Shown here: positions 10,053-21,259 of the stretch, in pieces
Layout of the letters: every line of letters starts with the position of its first letter
How positions within the stretch are numbered: position 1 is the first letter of the stretch
Assembly (NCBI GenBank): GCA_001574975.1
Contig: KQ965748.1
Coordinates: 65,334 to 129,333 of the forward strand
DNA from: Gonapodya prolifera JEL478
Taxonomy: Eukaryota; Monoblepharomycota; Monoblepharidomycetes; Monoblepharidales; Gonapodyaceae
Length of the DNA stretch: 64,000 nucleotides
Reading direction: 5' to 3'
Translations under genes and position numbers: made by a program
The notes under the pieces: model-generated
Database searches by the model: none
Seen by the model: only the letters and a program-made list of their open reading frames with translations
What the model was told of the DNA's origin: nothing

Positions 10053-12304
10053 TTATTGATGCGCCGGTGGCAGCAGATGATCCGGATTCATTATGTTGTT
10101 CGGATCGAACAATGTCTTGATCTGGAACAGACTTTGAGCTGACGTTCTTCTTCAACGCGTCACGATTTCTCACCTCTCTCATTACCTCTACGGCCTCTTT
10201 TCCGACTTCGAGTTCCAAGAACTTCCTTTTCCCGATGCCGATTCCACTAAGGAGTGCAGGTTCGGTGGACAAGTTTACAGAGCAGCGCGTGAGACAAAAA
10301 ATGGCGCATTACATAACATACTGCTCTCCAGTACAGGAACCGTCGAAGTCGATAGCAAGCTTTGCCAACTTCTCTGAAAAGCCCTTGGCGCGCTCAAGCT
10401 CTGCCTTGTCTCCCTTCTTCAAAGGAACGTTGCAATGCTAGATAAAGACGACGTGATCACGAGTCCGGGAGAGAGTCAAACAAGATCGTCGCCGGTCGGT
10501 CACGAAGCTTACATAGTTCCCATCCCCCACATGCGCAACAATCTGGAACTCCAAGCCAAACTCCCTCTTGAGCTCCTGCGTTTTCGTGAGCGCCTCCACG
10601 AGCCGCGACGGCGGCACCACCGTATCCGTGTTGAGAATTGAAATGTCCTTTGGATCGACATCCGGGCGGTGCAGTGCGGCGGACCACAGAGCGTTGCGTC
10701 GAAGCGCCCAGATCGACTCGTACTCTGCTTGGTCCTTTGCGAGGCGGTACACGGAGGCCCCGTTCTTTATGGCAAATTTCTGAACGATGGAGGAGTGCTC
10801 CGCGACGGTTGACGGTGTTCCAGAGAACTTTGGTTGGGCACGTTATTTAATAAAAGAACATTGACCTGCAAAGTACGTTATTACCTCCACAAGCAACATG
10901 TTGTCATTGGGCAGATCAGTTTTGTTGTACACGTTTGCAGCAGTCATGGCCGTTTTGTCCATGAGTTCCAGTCTATGTAACAAGATTCCGGAACGGAACA
11001 GGTCCTTTTTCGGAGCCGGTCGACTGTGAAATATCGCTTTTTCACAACCCAGCGCAGCAAAAAGCACGTGCCTGGACCATAGCAGCTGCAGCAAGGACGT
11101 CGTCGAATGTGACCAACGCTACGCTCAGATTGTCCGGAAGATTTCGGAGTTTGATTGTTGCTTCGGTGATGATACCAAGAGTTCCTTCGCTCCCGATGAA
11201 GAGCCTTCAGGGGGACGAGACGTCAAGCCCATTTCGTCGCTTGGGAATGGAATCATCTTCGAAGACCATGGTCGACCATCACTCACCGAGTCAAATCGTA
11301 ACCCGCACTACTCTTCTGCGGCCGTCGTCTTGTCCTCACCACTCTCCCATCGGGCAGAACCACACGGAGACCTATCACATTGTCCCTCATCACGCCATAT
11401 CGATACGCCCGTGTGCCAGAGCAGCTCGTCGCACACATCCCTCCAATCGAGGCACCGAGACCTGTGAATATTGGTAGCAGGAACCAATGAGATTGCGCGT
11501 ACAGATAGAATCTAGTAAGAGGTCCCCGAACAAACCTGGGTCCGGAGCGAAAAACAACTTGTACTGTTGAAGTTCGTGGTTGAGGTCGTTCCACGAAATG
11601 CCTGGTTGAACTACGGCTTGCATGTCCTTCAAATGCGTTACCCCACTTTAAGATAATCATACTGCCTACGTTGCACAGCAGGCACGTACCTCGGGGTACA
11701 TCTCGACAATCTCATCCATTCTACTCAAATCCACCACCACTCCCGACCGAGCTCCAGCCACCGTTTGTCCCTCCAGGGACGTTCCCGAGCCGTACGCAAC
11801 AACAGGCACATTGAGGGCATTGCACGCCTTCAAGACTCTTACGACCTCTTCCTCCGACGCAGGGAACACCACAACAGCCGGCCGCCCCTCGGGCATGTAT
11901 GGGGACACGTCCTCCGAGTGCGCCTTCAAATCGTTGGCGTTGGTTGATATCTGAGATTCCTCCAGAAAAGACCGGAACTGCGTGATCGCTTCCACGACAT
12001 TGCTTCTGGTACCGGTGTCGACGGAATGAGACGCGTTGAGGCGATAGATGGCGGCAAGACCAAGGAGAGCACCCCCAGTGGCAAACACGAGCCACGGTCT
12101 GGGCTTCTCGTGTGCGGATTGAGTGTTCGATTGGTAGAATCTTCTTGAGTTGTGTTGCAGAGCTGATGGACAAGCCCAGGCGATACCGGCGAGCTCAACA
12201 TTCACAGTCGATGAAAGTATTCGCCGTGATAGGAAAAGCAAATGCCGTTGAGCGCGATTCATTGACAGAAAACCGACGGATTGCAGAAGATACCTGCGGC
12301 CCAT
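10053..12304 (-). CDS. DLD1: D-lactate dehydrogenase (cytochrome), mitochondrial
   Basis: Oxidises D-lactate to pyruvate and passes electrons to cytochrome c in the mitochondrial intermembrane space. The N-terminus (ATG 12304, or 12262 at [10 protein letters not shown]) is basic, followed by a hydrophobic stretch ([14 protein letters not shown]), matching a bipartite presequence with an inner-membrane anchor. The FAD-binding type-4 domain shows [18 protein letters not shown] and [12 protein letters not shown], then [20 protein letters not shown] and [18 protein letters not shown]. The C-terminal FAD-oxidase domain has [10 protein letters not shown] and IVAHVGDGN, and an intron splits the hallmark [15 protein letters not shown], which reads correctly once removed. 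The end is [15 protein letters not shown]. About seven introns, no breaks seen. All catalytic landmarks of the family are present. L-lactate or glycolate oxidases belong to other folds, so the assignment is firm. Confidence 0.92.
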
Positions 12305-12402
12305 ATCGTCATAAACACACTGAAATGACCGAGATCAAACTATAAGCTTGATAATTTCTTTCAAATAATAAATTACAAATAGTACCAAACGTACGGCTCC
12401 CT

Positions 12403-13672
12403 CTAAGCGTTCACCGTCGCCGTCGCCGTCGGAACGAAATGCAAGTGTCCCGTCTCGTCCCTCTTGGTCTTCTCGCCTCCGTGCTTGGTCACCTCGCACA
12501 TCTCAAGACTCTTGGCCGTGTACGCGGCGTGTGTCTGCGATGTGAAGTCGCGGTCTTCGTGGCCGGGTTCGTACTTGAGTCGGGGAGCGAAGGAGGGTGT
12601 GGGTACGAGTGGGAGGGCGTGGAAGTCGGCTCGGGCGGTGGAGACGCCTGTTTGAGGGGGTGAGTGTGGGAAGGTGAGTTCCCGAACGGTTGCGACAGAA
12701 AAAGTTTTCATCGCACCTTCGATTTTGGCTTGCGAAGGCATATACTTGGCAGGCTCGCGGTGGAAGAGCTTTTGGAGGGGTTTCTTGCTGTAGTCGTTGT
12801 GGTACACCGTCTCGCCTTCAAGTTTCCCCGGCACCATCTCGTATTCCGGTTTCGGCCTGATTTCCTGCCGCTTTTGAACTTTCCAGGGTACAAAGTCGTC
12901 CTGGTTCAGTGTCTTGGCGTTGAATTTGGCAGTGGCGAGGGGGACGTATGGTGGGGCCGCAGATTTGGGCTGGGAGAATTCGGATAGAAGATATGAGGTT
13001 TTGGAAGGGGAGCAAGCTGTCGAGAATTCATACCTTCATTTCTCCCGATAAATGATGCTCGACATAAGATGCTGCAGTTACTGATTTGAAATCTCGGCTG
13101 TCTGGAGCACTGAGTTGCGTAGAGAATGAATGAGAAGACACCTCGACTGCGACATTCATTCCCGGCAACTCACCAAATGTATTCGTCCGGCTTGTGAGAG
13201 CTGGCGGTTCTCGGTGCCTTTATTCCTTTGTAGTCTGCTTTGCTTGTACTTACCCCTTCGAATGTACTTCGATCTGGTTGGTATTCGGGAGCTTTGATGA
13301 TCGGCTATTTGAGCAGGGGTATCCGTCAAACATCGCTTCACAACACTGCTTGCTCTCGGCGCAGCGTACAACCCACAGTTGCGCGAGCTTTGAGGGACTT
13401 GGGAACAAACTGAGCTCTGTTCTCCGTGACGCTTTCAAGAGGATCGGGCGACGGTTGGTACTGAGCGATCTTCCTGACTCGGTCCGGTCGGAAGCCATCG
13501 TTGCTTTTAAAGTTCTTGGAATACTCTGGAACGTGGTTCGGGTCACTCAAAAAGGTCGGTCTTCTTCATGGCTTTAGCGCAACGGGGATTCACCTGTCGC
13601 CCCATCGAGGGGAGGATTCCGAGTCACAAACCCACATGAGCAGAGCCTCTTATGCTTCCCGCAAGTGCACAT
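12403..13672 (-). CDS. SAXO: SAXO/FAM154 stabiliser of axonemal microtubules
   Basis: SAXO proteins bind and stabilise microtubules of centrioles, basal bodies and axonemes. The start MCTCGKHKRLCSCG matches the short cysteine-rich N-terminal module of the family (C-x-C-G-x-H/K). The rest is a string of Mn-type repeats: VPKSLKARATPIIKAPEYQP then DRSTFEGVSTSKADYKGIKA; LNQDDFVPWKVQKRQEIRPK then GKLEGETVYHNDYSKKPLQK; KIEGAMKTFSV and TGVSTARADFHAL. Introns keep phase: the first, 68 nt, joins GAT to EYSKNFKSN, and a 75-nt intron joins ARAT to PIIKAP. This is a cilium-specific gene, so it points to a fungus with flagellated zoospores. It is transcribed away from the FANCJ-like gene across a 359-bp spacer. 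Confidence 0.85.
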
Positions 13673-14031
13673 TTTGCATCTTTGTAGGATGTGATCGTCA
13701 GCATCGACGGCAAGACAAGTGCTTGGCACTGACATCCGCCCTCCGTCACTCACACGCAAGAGTCTCCCGCTTTGGATGGCATCGCACAGAGTGTTCCGAA
13801 CTAGAGCCGAATTCCTAGTGCGATCAGCGATCGGATTCCAGTGAACTGAAATATGCGGTTGTGTTGGGAGCAGCGAGTTGCTTGGGCCACCAACTCACCC
13901 CTTCCGTCTTCGCAATCCCCATGCAACTTGGACATGGGCGGAAACGAGAATCATGTCGCGCAATCGCCATCAAAGGACATTCGCGGTAAACACATCGTCT
14001 GTTCACCGACGGATTACGCGCCTCTGACACG
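13673..14031. promoter_or_regulatory. Shared upstream region of SAXO and FANCJ-like genes
   Basis: The 359 bp between the two divergent start codons must hold both core promoters and 5' leaders. I see no obvious TATA box or named operator. One open minus frame here looks like a shadow. Confidence 0.4.
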
Positions 14032-17000
14032 ATGCTGAGAATCGCACACATGCTCCGGCAATCTCCAGTCAAACCGGTACCGGTGGTCGTGGAGCCACAG
14101 GAGCAGTCTTACACGATAGCAGGTGTTAAGATACAATTCCCCTTCAGAGCGTATCCGTCGCAGGTTCAGTTGATGCAGCAGGTGCGTTGTGAAAAATGTA
14201 CTGGAGACCTTCAATCCTCACCCGAATCGGTCACGCGTCAAATCTGGACCTCAGATTGTCAAGGCTCCACAGTCATCCCAAAATGCGTTGCTAGAGAGTC
14301 CCACAGGAACCGGAAAAACTCTCGCATTGCTGGTAGGAAGATGAGTCCACCCCGAAAGCGTTTTCTCATGTGAACTAGGCTCAAGTCGAACGATTCACGA
14401 GCCTTGCATGGAGAGACTACGAACGAAATCGGCAGATGGATGAGTGGCGGAAGAACAAGGAAGAGGCTGCTCGGCGGAAACGGGAAGCGAAGGTAGCAAA
14501 GGACAAAACCGTGGAAAAGAAATCCAAGTACTTTGATTCTGGTCCCCCGTCCCCGAAGCGCCAGAAAAGGGAACATGTGGCGATAAAAATCACGTCGGAT
14601 GACGAAGACTTTCAAGCGCAAACTGCTCCGGCGAAGTCGCGGGTGAAGGCAAAACCAGATAAGAAGACGGACGTCAAAGATAAGAATGAAGGGAAGGCGA
14701 AGCCTGTTGTTGACGATAAGCCAAAAATTCGATTACCGAAGATGTACGTAATCACCTTTTTCCCAGTTTGAAGACGCGACTTACTGTACCGTGACCCTCC
14801 ACCAGCTATTTCGCCTCCCGGACGCAGAAACAGCTTTCCCAAGTTGTCAAAGAACTGAAACACAACACGATCTACCGTCCCAAGGTGGCCGTTCTGGGGT
14901 CTCGCCAGCATTTCTGCATTAATCCAAAAGCTCTCAAAGCACAAGACGTCAATCGCGCTTGGTGATCTGTACTCAACTCGTGGACCCCTGCACCCGCACC
15001 CACCAACACGCGTGAACTCTCCTCTTGATCCTCACTGTGCAGCGAGGAACTGAACCACCTCGATAACTGCCGCTTCTTCCACGGCGTGCGGACACTCAGG
15101 ACGCTTCGCAGTCTCTGGCGCGGGGGCGAAAAGTTCATCTGGGATATCGAAGATCTCATGGAGCTTGGAACCAAACAGAAGGGATGTCCGTACTATACGT
15201 CACGTGCTTTGGTGGAGGAGGCGGATATTGTATTTTGCCCTCATGTACGTAAGGGCCACGTGACCCCTATTTCCGCGGATGACCTTTTTGATTGTTTAAA
15301 CTGCTTTAATTGACCGTAGAACTATGTCATCGATCCGCGTGAGTGTTCAAGACGTGACTACAACACCAGAAAACACAGCATTGACACTTTCATCGTCTGC
15401 AGTTATCCGCGAGCCAGTTGATTTTAACGTCGAAGATTCAGTGATTATCTTTGACGAAGCCCACGTGAGGATCGACTTTTCGGGTCCGGTCTCCGCCTTT
15501 TAGAAACTGAAGTGATTCCTTGTTTGTCGTGATTCCTGATATTCCAGAACATTGAAGACGCTTACCGTGAAGCATCTTCGTAACTGAGCTCCAGCTTCAG
15601 GATATGAAAGGCGAACTTAGTGAGCTCTGAAAATGAGCTTGTCGACAGCTACAAGGTCTTGGGCGCGCTTGCTGACGGTGGGTTGGGCGTATTGAGTCGA
15701 ACATCCCTGGAGGCTGATCAATCAGCTCTTTGGCAGGGTTGCTTGGATGGATTCGAGCCTCGGACGGGAAAGAATATGCTGTCAAAGAGTTTGACCGGTC
15801 CATGAACATGTGAGCTCCCCCTTCTTGCAATTGCTCCATGCCTCACTGTCTGCGACGTCTCTGACTCTAACATATATTCAGCTGGTCCGGAAACCACCTT
15901 CTCCGAGAGTTGGGCGTCACGAAGGCTGGATATCCTCTTCTGACAGAGCATTTGACCCAAGTCCTTGCCCACGTTAAAGACGTGCGTATGGGGAGGGAAA
16001 TGAGGACGCACCAAAGAATACTGGGCAGGAGAGAATTCTCTCTGTGCCACACTTGAAGGTTTTTGAGGGGTTGATCTTGATGGTGCTTCCATACTTGTTC
16101 AACGAGCTGGTAGATTACGCACGGGGTGAGTTTGACGAGGAGCCACGACCTAAAAACTGGAATGACTAACCCCTTGCGAAGACTACAATCTTATTCTCTC
16201 AAAACGAATGATCCGACCGACCAAATCGTCCGGTCCTCATCAAACGGTCTGGTCTCATTCTCGTGAGCTCTCGTGAGTAGTGAGACGTTCGAACCACCAC
16301 AAACGTTCATCCACACAGACACTTTGCTTTGCAGATGCCTTAATCCCCGAGCTGCTTTCTCTGACTTAAAGCTCGCTCGATCCTCACGTCGGGTACTCTG
16401 TCACCCATGGATACGTTCCAAAGCGAGCTTTGCTCCTCTTTTCCGCTTCGAGTAGAAGTAAATCATGTTATTGGGGCTCATCAGGTATTATGATTGAATT
16501 GCAGGTTTCTGAATTCGTCAAAATTTTAAGTGATCCTGTTGGTGATCATAGGTTTGGGCTGGTGTAGTATGCACGATCTCAAAGGGGAAGCCATTCACCT
16601 GTACTTTCAAGCATTTTGATACCTTTGAACTTCAAGTGCGTTTCAGTTCTTCTTTTGAACGTCTCCGTTGTCTCATACCAGTTCCTTCGACCAGGACGCT
16701 CTCGGAGATTCCATTATCCAATTGGTGCGATCAATACCTTCAGGGGTGCTCGTATTTCTGCCCTCCTACTTCCTCATTGAGAAGCTGCTCGCTCGATGGG
16801 AAGCCACAGGAGTGCTTTTCCCAATTGCGATCTCTCAAGAAGGTGCGATTCCGCTTCATCGATGATTGAGACTGACCAGACCAGTCACCCTAAAGCCCTT
16901 CCTTCCGCCTTTCAGATATTTCTCGAGCCCAAGGGAACATCGCGAAAAGTCGAATGCGACATTGTTCACGGCGGAGACGGCGCCGTGATTTTCGCTGTAT

Positions 17001-17297
17001 ATCGAGGCAAACTCGCAGAAGGGATTGACTTCTCGATGAGCAAAGTCGCGCCGTTATCGGAGTTGGCATTCCTGCAAGTATCACGACGAACCTCAAATGC
17101 TTGGCGCTTCGCTCCAACCGTCTTAATATCCAGTAGCCCAACGCAAAAGATCCCGCGAGTCTCAGAGTACACCTGGGTCTGTCGATATGGCCAATGAGGC
17201 GTCACCGGGGAAGGGAAAATGCGAGTTGTCTCCCAGTGCGGCGACCGTCTCGCAAGTGGAAGGAAAGAAGTTTCGTCAGTCTTTTCTGCTTGGTTAG
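14032..17297 (+). pseudogene. BRIP1: FANCJ/BRIP1-type DEAH helicase, probably broken
   Basis: FANCJ is an iron-sulphur XPD-family 5'-3' DNA helicase used in crosslink repair and G-quadruplex unwinding. Present in order: TIAGVKIQFPFRAYPSQVQL, Walker A ESPTGTGKTLALL, a Lys-rich insert, IYFASRTQKQLSQVVKEL, RFFHGVRTL and KGCPYYTSRALVEEADIVFC (FeS-cluster region), Walker B VIIFDEAH, WSGNHLLRELGV, LTSGTLSPMDTFQSEL, GVLVFLPSYFLIEKL and motif V RGKLAEGIDFS. In several places the conserved reading continues in another frame without a usable intron: after NIEDAYREASS (to VTELQLQDMKGELS), near AVKEFDRSMN, between AFSDLK and ARSILTSGTL, and between EGIDFS and DEQSRAVIGVGIP. Motif VI (Q-x-x-G-R) is absent in all frames before the last stop at 17295. 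The gene ends in an unrelated Ser/Pro/Lys-rich tail (QRKRSRESQSTPG...FRQSFLLG). Neighbours are intact, so this is local decay or a local assembly fault. Confidence 0.75.
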
Positions 17298-17449
17298 TCG
17301 GGGAGCACTTTCATAATTCATATCCTGGAGTACCAGTTTAATGCCACTTGTACGAACAATTGAGCTTAGGGTCACGCATGCAAATACAATAGAGTGAAAT
17401 CTTTGATGTTTACCACTTCATTTGTGACTTTGGCCACCCACCGAACGAG

Positions 17450-20239
17450 TTGCTTGCGAAGAATGGCGGACCACGATCCACTTTTGTTCTGTTCCACTCA
17501 GTGATCGCTCTTTCCATAGACTCAGGGATTCCACAGAATGCTCTCTGGTTCGCCGAGCGTCTCCACGCCTTCTTTCCGAACTCAGAGGAAGCGAAATATT
17601 TCGTTGCATACGCCAACACCCAGCTGATGAAGTTTAACGTCGCTATCGAAGTCATCGGAAATAGTTCCTACGTGCCTTCTTTGGATCTTCGAGCGCGATG
17701 CTGCATGGAACTTGGACGATACTTCGAAGGCGAATCCACCCTTGATTTGTGCCCAGCGGAGCTTCCACCATCTCGTAAGCGATTTCTGTCTGATCGACAG
17801 CTCAAAAATCTATTCGACGCTGCTATCACAGCCTTGTCGCTGCCAAGGGGCGGCAAGTCCACGAAGGGATCTCTAGCTTGTCGTAAAGGTCTCCTCGCTA
17901 GAGGCGCTGGGCGAACTAAAGCGGCAAAGTCTCACTTTGAAACGGCTCTTCAGATGTGCCCTGTTTTCTGGACTGCATTTGAGGGACTGTGCCAGCTAGG
18001 TGAGCCGTTAGAGGACAGAGATAAACCTCGTTGGAAGAGGACGGGAGTGATCTATGATAAGGTATCGATACAGATTCCACGGACACTTTCAAAACTGATG
18101 CCGCAGTGGCATTCTTTGATGAAATGGGGGTCTTGCCTTCTGTCGGTGACAACACGGATCAGACCACGAAACCGGTCTCCATGGAGACCGAAGCACCAGC
18201 ACAGAAGAAGGCCAAATCACCTAAAGCAGCGACCAAAGTATGTGTTGAATGGCGCAATTTTGATGTTCGAACTGAAGATTTGTTGGGCACTTCAAGCGCA
18301 TGACGAACACCAATAGTTCAGCAGTCGTTGGGACCTCCGTCACTGCCCCAGTCCGGGCAACCCGCAGCAATGCGTCGAACCAAACGAGTATATTGGGTGC
18401 TTCTGCCAATGATCGTAAAGTTATACAACCGAAACCAAAGCTGGTGTGATTGAGAAAGAGTAGGAATTCGCCAAACGATTTGATACTGACATATGTTACC
18501 CACCACAGCGCGCTCAAACCCGAGTATCGCAAGAATCTGTTTCGGTCATCTTTGTTCCATCAGGTCGAGTACTTCGGGGATCGCAGGATTCAGTTGGGGC
18601 GCCACCTGCAGCACCATCACGCACTGGCTCTGCACCATCAACAACCACTCGTTCCAAAGCTGGGACTACAACAACACAAGCCTCAGCGTCGACAGCAGGT
18701 GCAAAGAGAAAGCTGAAAGACAGTACCAGCGCTGAGTCGAGTCCACCCAGACCAACTCGCTCTGCAGGGCCACCTGTCAGTGTTCCTTTGCTGACTAAAT
18801 GTGACGATCACGGAACAAGTTGCCTTAATTTTAGATCGAGCCCACCAGTGTGACCCTTTCCTTGTCTCCGCGTGACGTTCACTTGCGTGCAGTCAATTTC
18901 TTGATGGAGGTGCTTCGGAACATGGGAGCGGCGTTCAACCATCTCACTCAGTTTAGATTGAAGGATGCTGTCGCTGGATTCGAGTGTCTTCCAGAAGCGC
19001 AGAGACGGTCTGGTTGGGTATTGGCTCAGGTTGGTTAATATAAACCGCATGGTTTCAAGATGTTCAAATAACGTTTGCATCTTTCAGCTCGGGCGTGCTT
19101 ACTTTGAGAAATCTAAGTATGAGTCAGCGGAGGCGAATCTGAAGCTTCTTCGGTATGAATCACCCACGTGTTTTCGATCTCGATACTTGGTCTTGAGTTC
19201 AATGTTCTTCCAATCCTGGGCCCACCCCAGGCAACTCGAGCCCTGGCGCCTCGAAGGCATGGACACATACGCGGTTGTCTTGTGGCAGCTTGAGAAGGAA
19301 GTCGAGCTCAGTAACCTTTCTCACGAGCTTGTGGAGTTTGACAAGACATCTGCGATTTCCTGGTCAGTGCCCGTATGACTCTGTCCTTTGTAAATACATC
19401 GTGCTCACAAAAAAGAACAGGTTTGCCGTTGGAAATACCTTTGCGATCAAGTGCGAGAACGACATGGCAGTGAGGAGTTTCCAAAGAGCAATTCAACTGG
19501 ACCCCTACTTCACCTGGGCGTACACACTCGCTGGCCATGCCTACCTAGATGATGAGGATAATGAAAAAGCGGCGACTTACTTCAGGCAGGCTGCTGTCAT
19601 TGACCCGCGACACCACAACGCGTGGTGAGTTGATTGCTTTAAAGTGAGAAAGCAGATGGTACCGAGTGCCCATTCTTTACTTGCGGAAGGTATGGTCTTG
19701 CTTCGCAGAGCTTCAGACAATATCAATTTGAGAACGCCAAGTTTTTCTACCAGAAAGCCTTTGCTATAAATCAGAGCAATGCACTACTGGCTATGCTTGT
19801 CGGAATCGTAAGTCTATGCGGTCTGTATCGTAAATTAGTGATCACCAAAAAGCTCTTTTTTTTGTTGCAGACACTCCAGAGAATGGAGCAATTCGGGGAA
19901 GCCCGAAACTGGTACGAACGAGCTCAGTCATTGGAGCCTATGAACCCCGTAATCCGCTTCCGGGTCGCCGACATTCTCCATCGTTTTGAAGATCACGTCG
20001 GGGCCCTCGTCATCCTCGAGAAGCTCATAGACACTCATCCAGAGCATTCCGTTTGGGTGCTTTTGGGTCTGGTCTATCGGGCGCTCGGTGATCGGACGAA
20101 AGCGACGGCAGCATTCACTTATGCAGAGGACCACAAAGACTGGCGGATAGGGAAGAAGGTTCGAGGGGAGCTGGAGGTGCTACACGGTGATGGGGAGAGA
20201 AGGAGCTCACGCGTGCCACACGCTGATTTTTCGCCATAA
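17450..20239 (+). CDS. CDC27: Anaphase-promoting complex subunit APC3/CDC27 (TPR protein)
   Basis: APC3 is a TPR scaffold of the anaphase-promoting complex, the ubiquitin ligase that removes cyclins and securin; its C-terminal TPRs bind the IR tails of Cdc20/Cdh1. The N-terminal TPR part reads QNALWFAERLHAFFPNSEEA and LRARCCMELGRYFEGE. A Ser/Thr/Pro-rich linker follows, encoded by several small exons (about 18060-18790). The signature then appears: LEGMDTYAVVLWQLEKEVEL and SNLSHELVEFDKTSAISW, then FAVGNTFAIKCENDMAVRSF, FTWAYTLAGHAYLDDEDNEK and AVIDPRHHNAWYGLASQS. Five or more C-terminal TPRs end with VWVLLGLVYRALGDRTKATA. About eight introns, with splice phases that fit. Start at 17450 is chosen because it gives the usual short leader before the first helix; ATG 17407 is in another frame. 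Confidence 0.9.
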
Positions 20240-20379
20240 AATAATCCCACGCGCTGTAGTTTCTGTACATAAGTTTTCACTGAGGCGGCAACAAAGTGGA
20301 TTGCAATTGGCAGAGTTCCTTTTAATCCTATGACCAAAGCACTCGTTTCGAAAACTTCAAACGGGACCGACACCGGACG

Positions 20380-20969
20380 ATGTCTTTCCGATCGCGCTTC
20401 CCGAATATTCCTTTTCGTGTCCCCGGTAAGTCTCTTTTGCTTTCTTCTCGTCCCTCTCCGTTCCCCCGGATGCGCGCCCTCAACTGACTTTGACGCCACC
20501 ACCACTAGTGGACACGTTGGTGCCCTTTGTGGCTGTCGTCTCCATGCTGTACATTGCGAGCTACGGGCTGATGGGAGCTCAGCGCTTTGAGAACGAGTGG
20601 AAGGTGAGGAAACGAGCTGGTGTCTGGTTGTGAACATTAGCAACAGCTCTTCTGTTTGCCGCCATCTGCTCGGTCTGAATCCCTTCCTTGAACCATCGCT
20701 TGTCTAAATAAATGAAACACAGCCTAAACGGTGGAGAATGGACGACTGGGACAGGCAAATGATGGAGCGTGATGCCCGCCTCACTGGAACGAAACGAGGA
20801 CAGGCGGTGCGTCTTGATACCTTCATGTTCGAAACTATGATGACTTCTTTTACACGAACGTTTTTGTACCATCTTTTCGGCGTGACGTTTCTCGGTGAAC
20901 CAGGGGGAGGCCGAGGCACCGGCTGCGTTTGCCACAAACTCCAAGTGGAGTCTCGAGCGCAGACTGTAG
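20380..20969 (+). CDS. NDUFA1: Complex I accessory subunit NDUFA1 (MWFE/9.5 kDa type)
   Basis: Small single-span subunit of mitochondrial NADH:ubiquinone oxidoreductase, needed for assembly of the membrane arm. Four exons give about 96 residues: MSFRSRFPNIPFRVP, then the membrane segment LVPFVAVVSMLYIASYGLMG (about 19-38), then DDWDRQMMERDARLTG and the tail GEAEAPAAFATNSKWSLERR. The W-D-x-x-M-M-x-R-D-x-R-L-T-G segment followed by an Ala/Pro-rich stretch is the mark of the fungal proteins. The first intron (GTAAGTCTC...CACTAG) is phase 1 and joins CCC-G to TG-GAC. The gene begins 140 bp after the CDC27 stop on the same strand. A normal, apparently intact gene. Confidence 0.85.
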
Positions 20970-21259
20970 CCGCCCTTTAGCACGGGAAGCATAGGGTCCG
21001 TGTATTAAGAGTACAAATCAACGGACACTCACTGGGCCACAACTTCTTTGAGGGCCAGTCTTGCTCACCAACACCCACCCCATTATCGTCTTCACCCCCG
21101 GAAGTACTTCCTCACATGGATTGAATAGTCCCCACCAGCTTGGAACTGAAACTTCTTCCATCGTGTCCTCGCGATGTGCGTGACCCCATCTCGAAGAATG
21201 GTCTCAGTCAAGAGTAAATTTGGAATGTTCGATTGATACGCTGACGGAATACCCAAAAG

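Noticed and set aside
13824-14072. Minus-strand 82-codon frame with a C-x-x-C in the SAXO-FANCJ spacer
   Set aside because: Too short, no neighbours in phase, and it overlaps the FANCJ start.
15572-15618. A 46-nt intron (GTAACT...GTGAG) to explain the first FANCJ frame break
   Set aside because: The would-be intron itself encodes VTELQLQDMKGELS, which matches the conserved FANCJ protein, so it is coding sequence.
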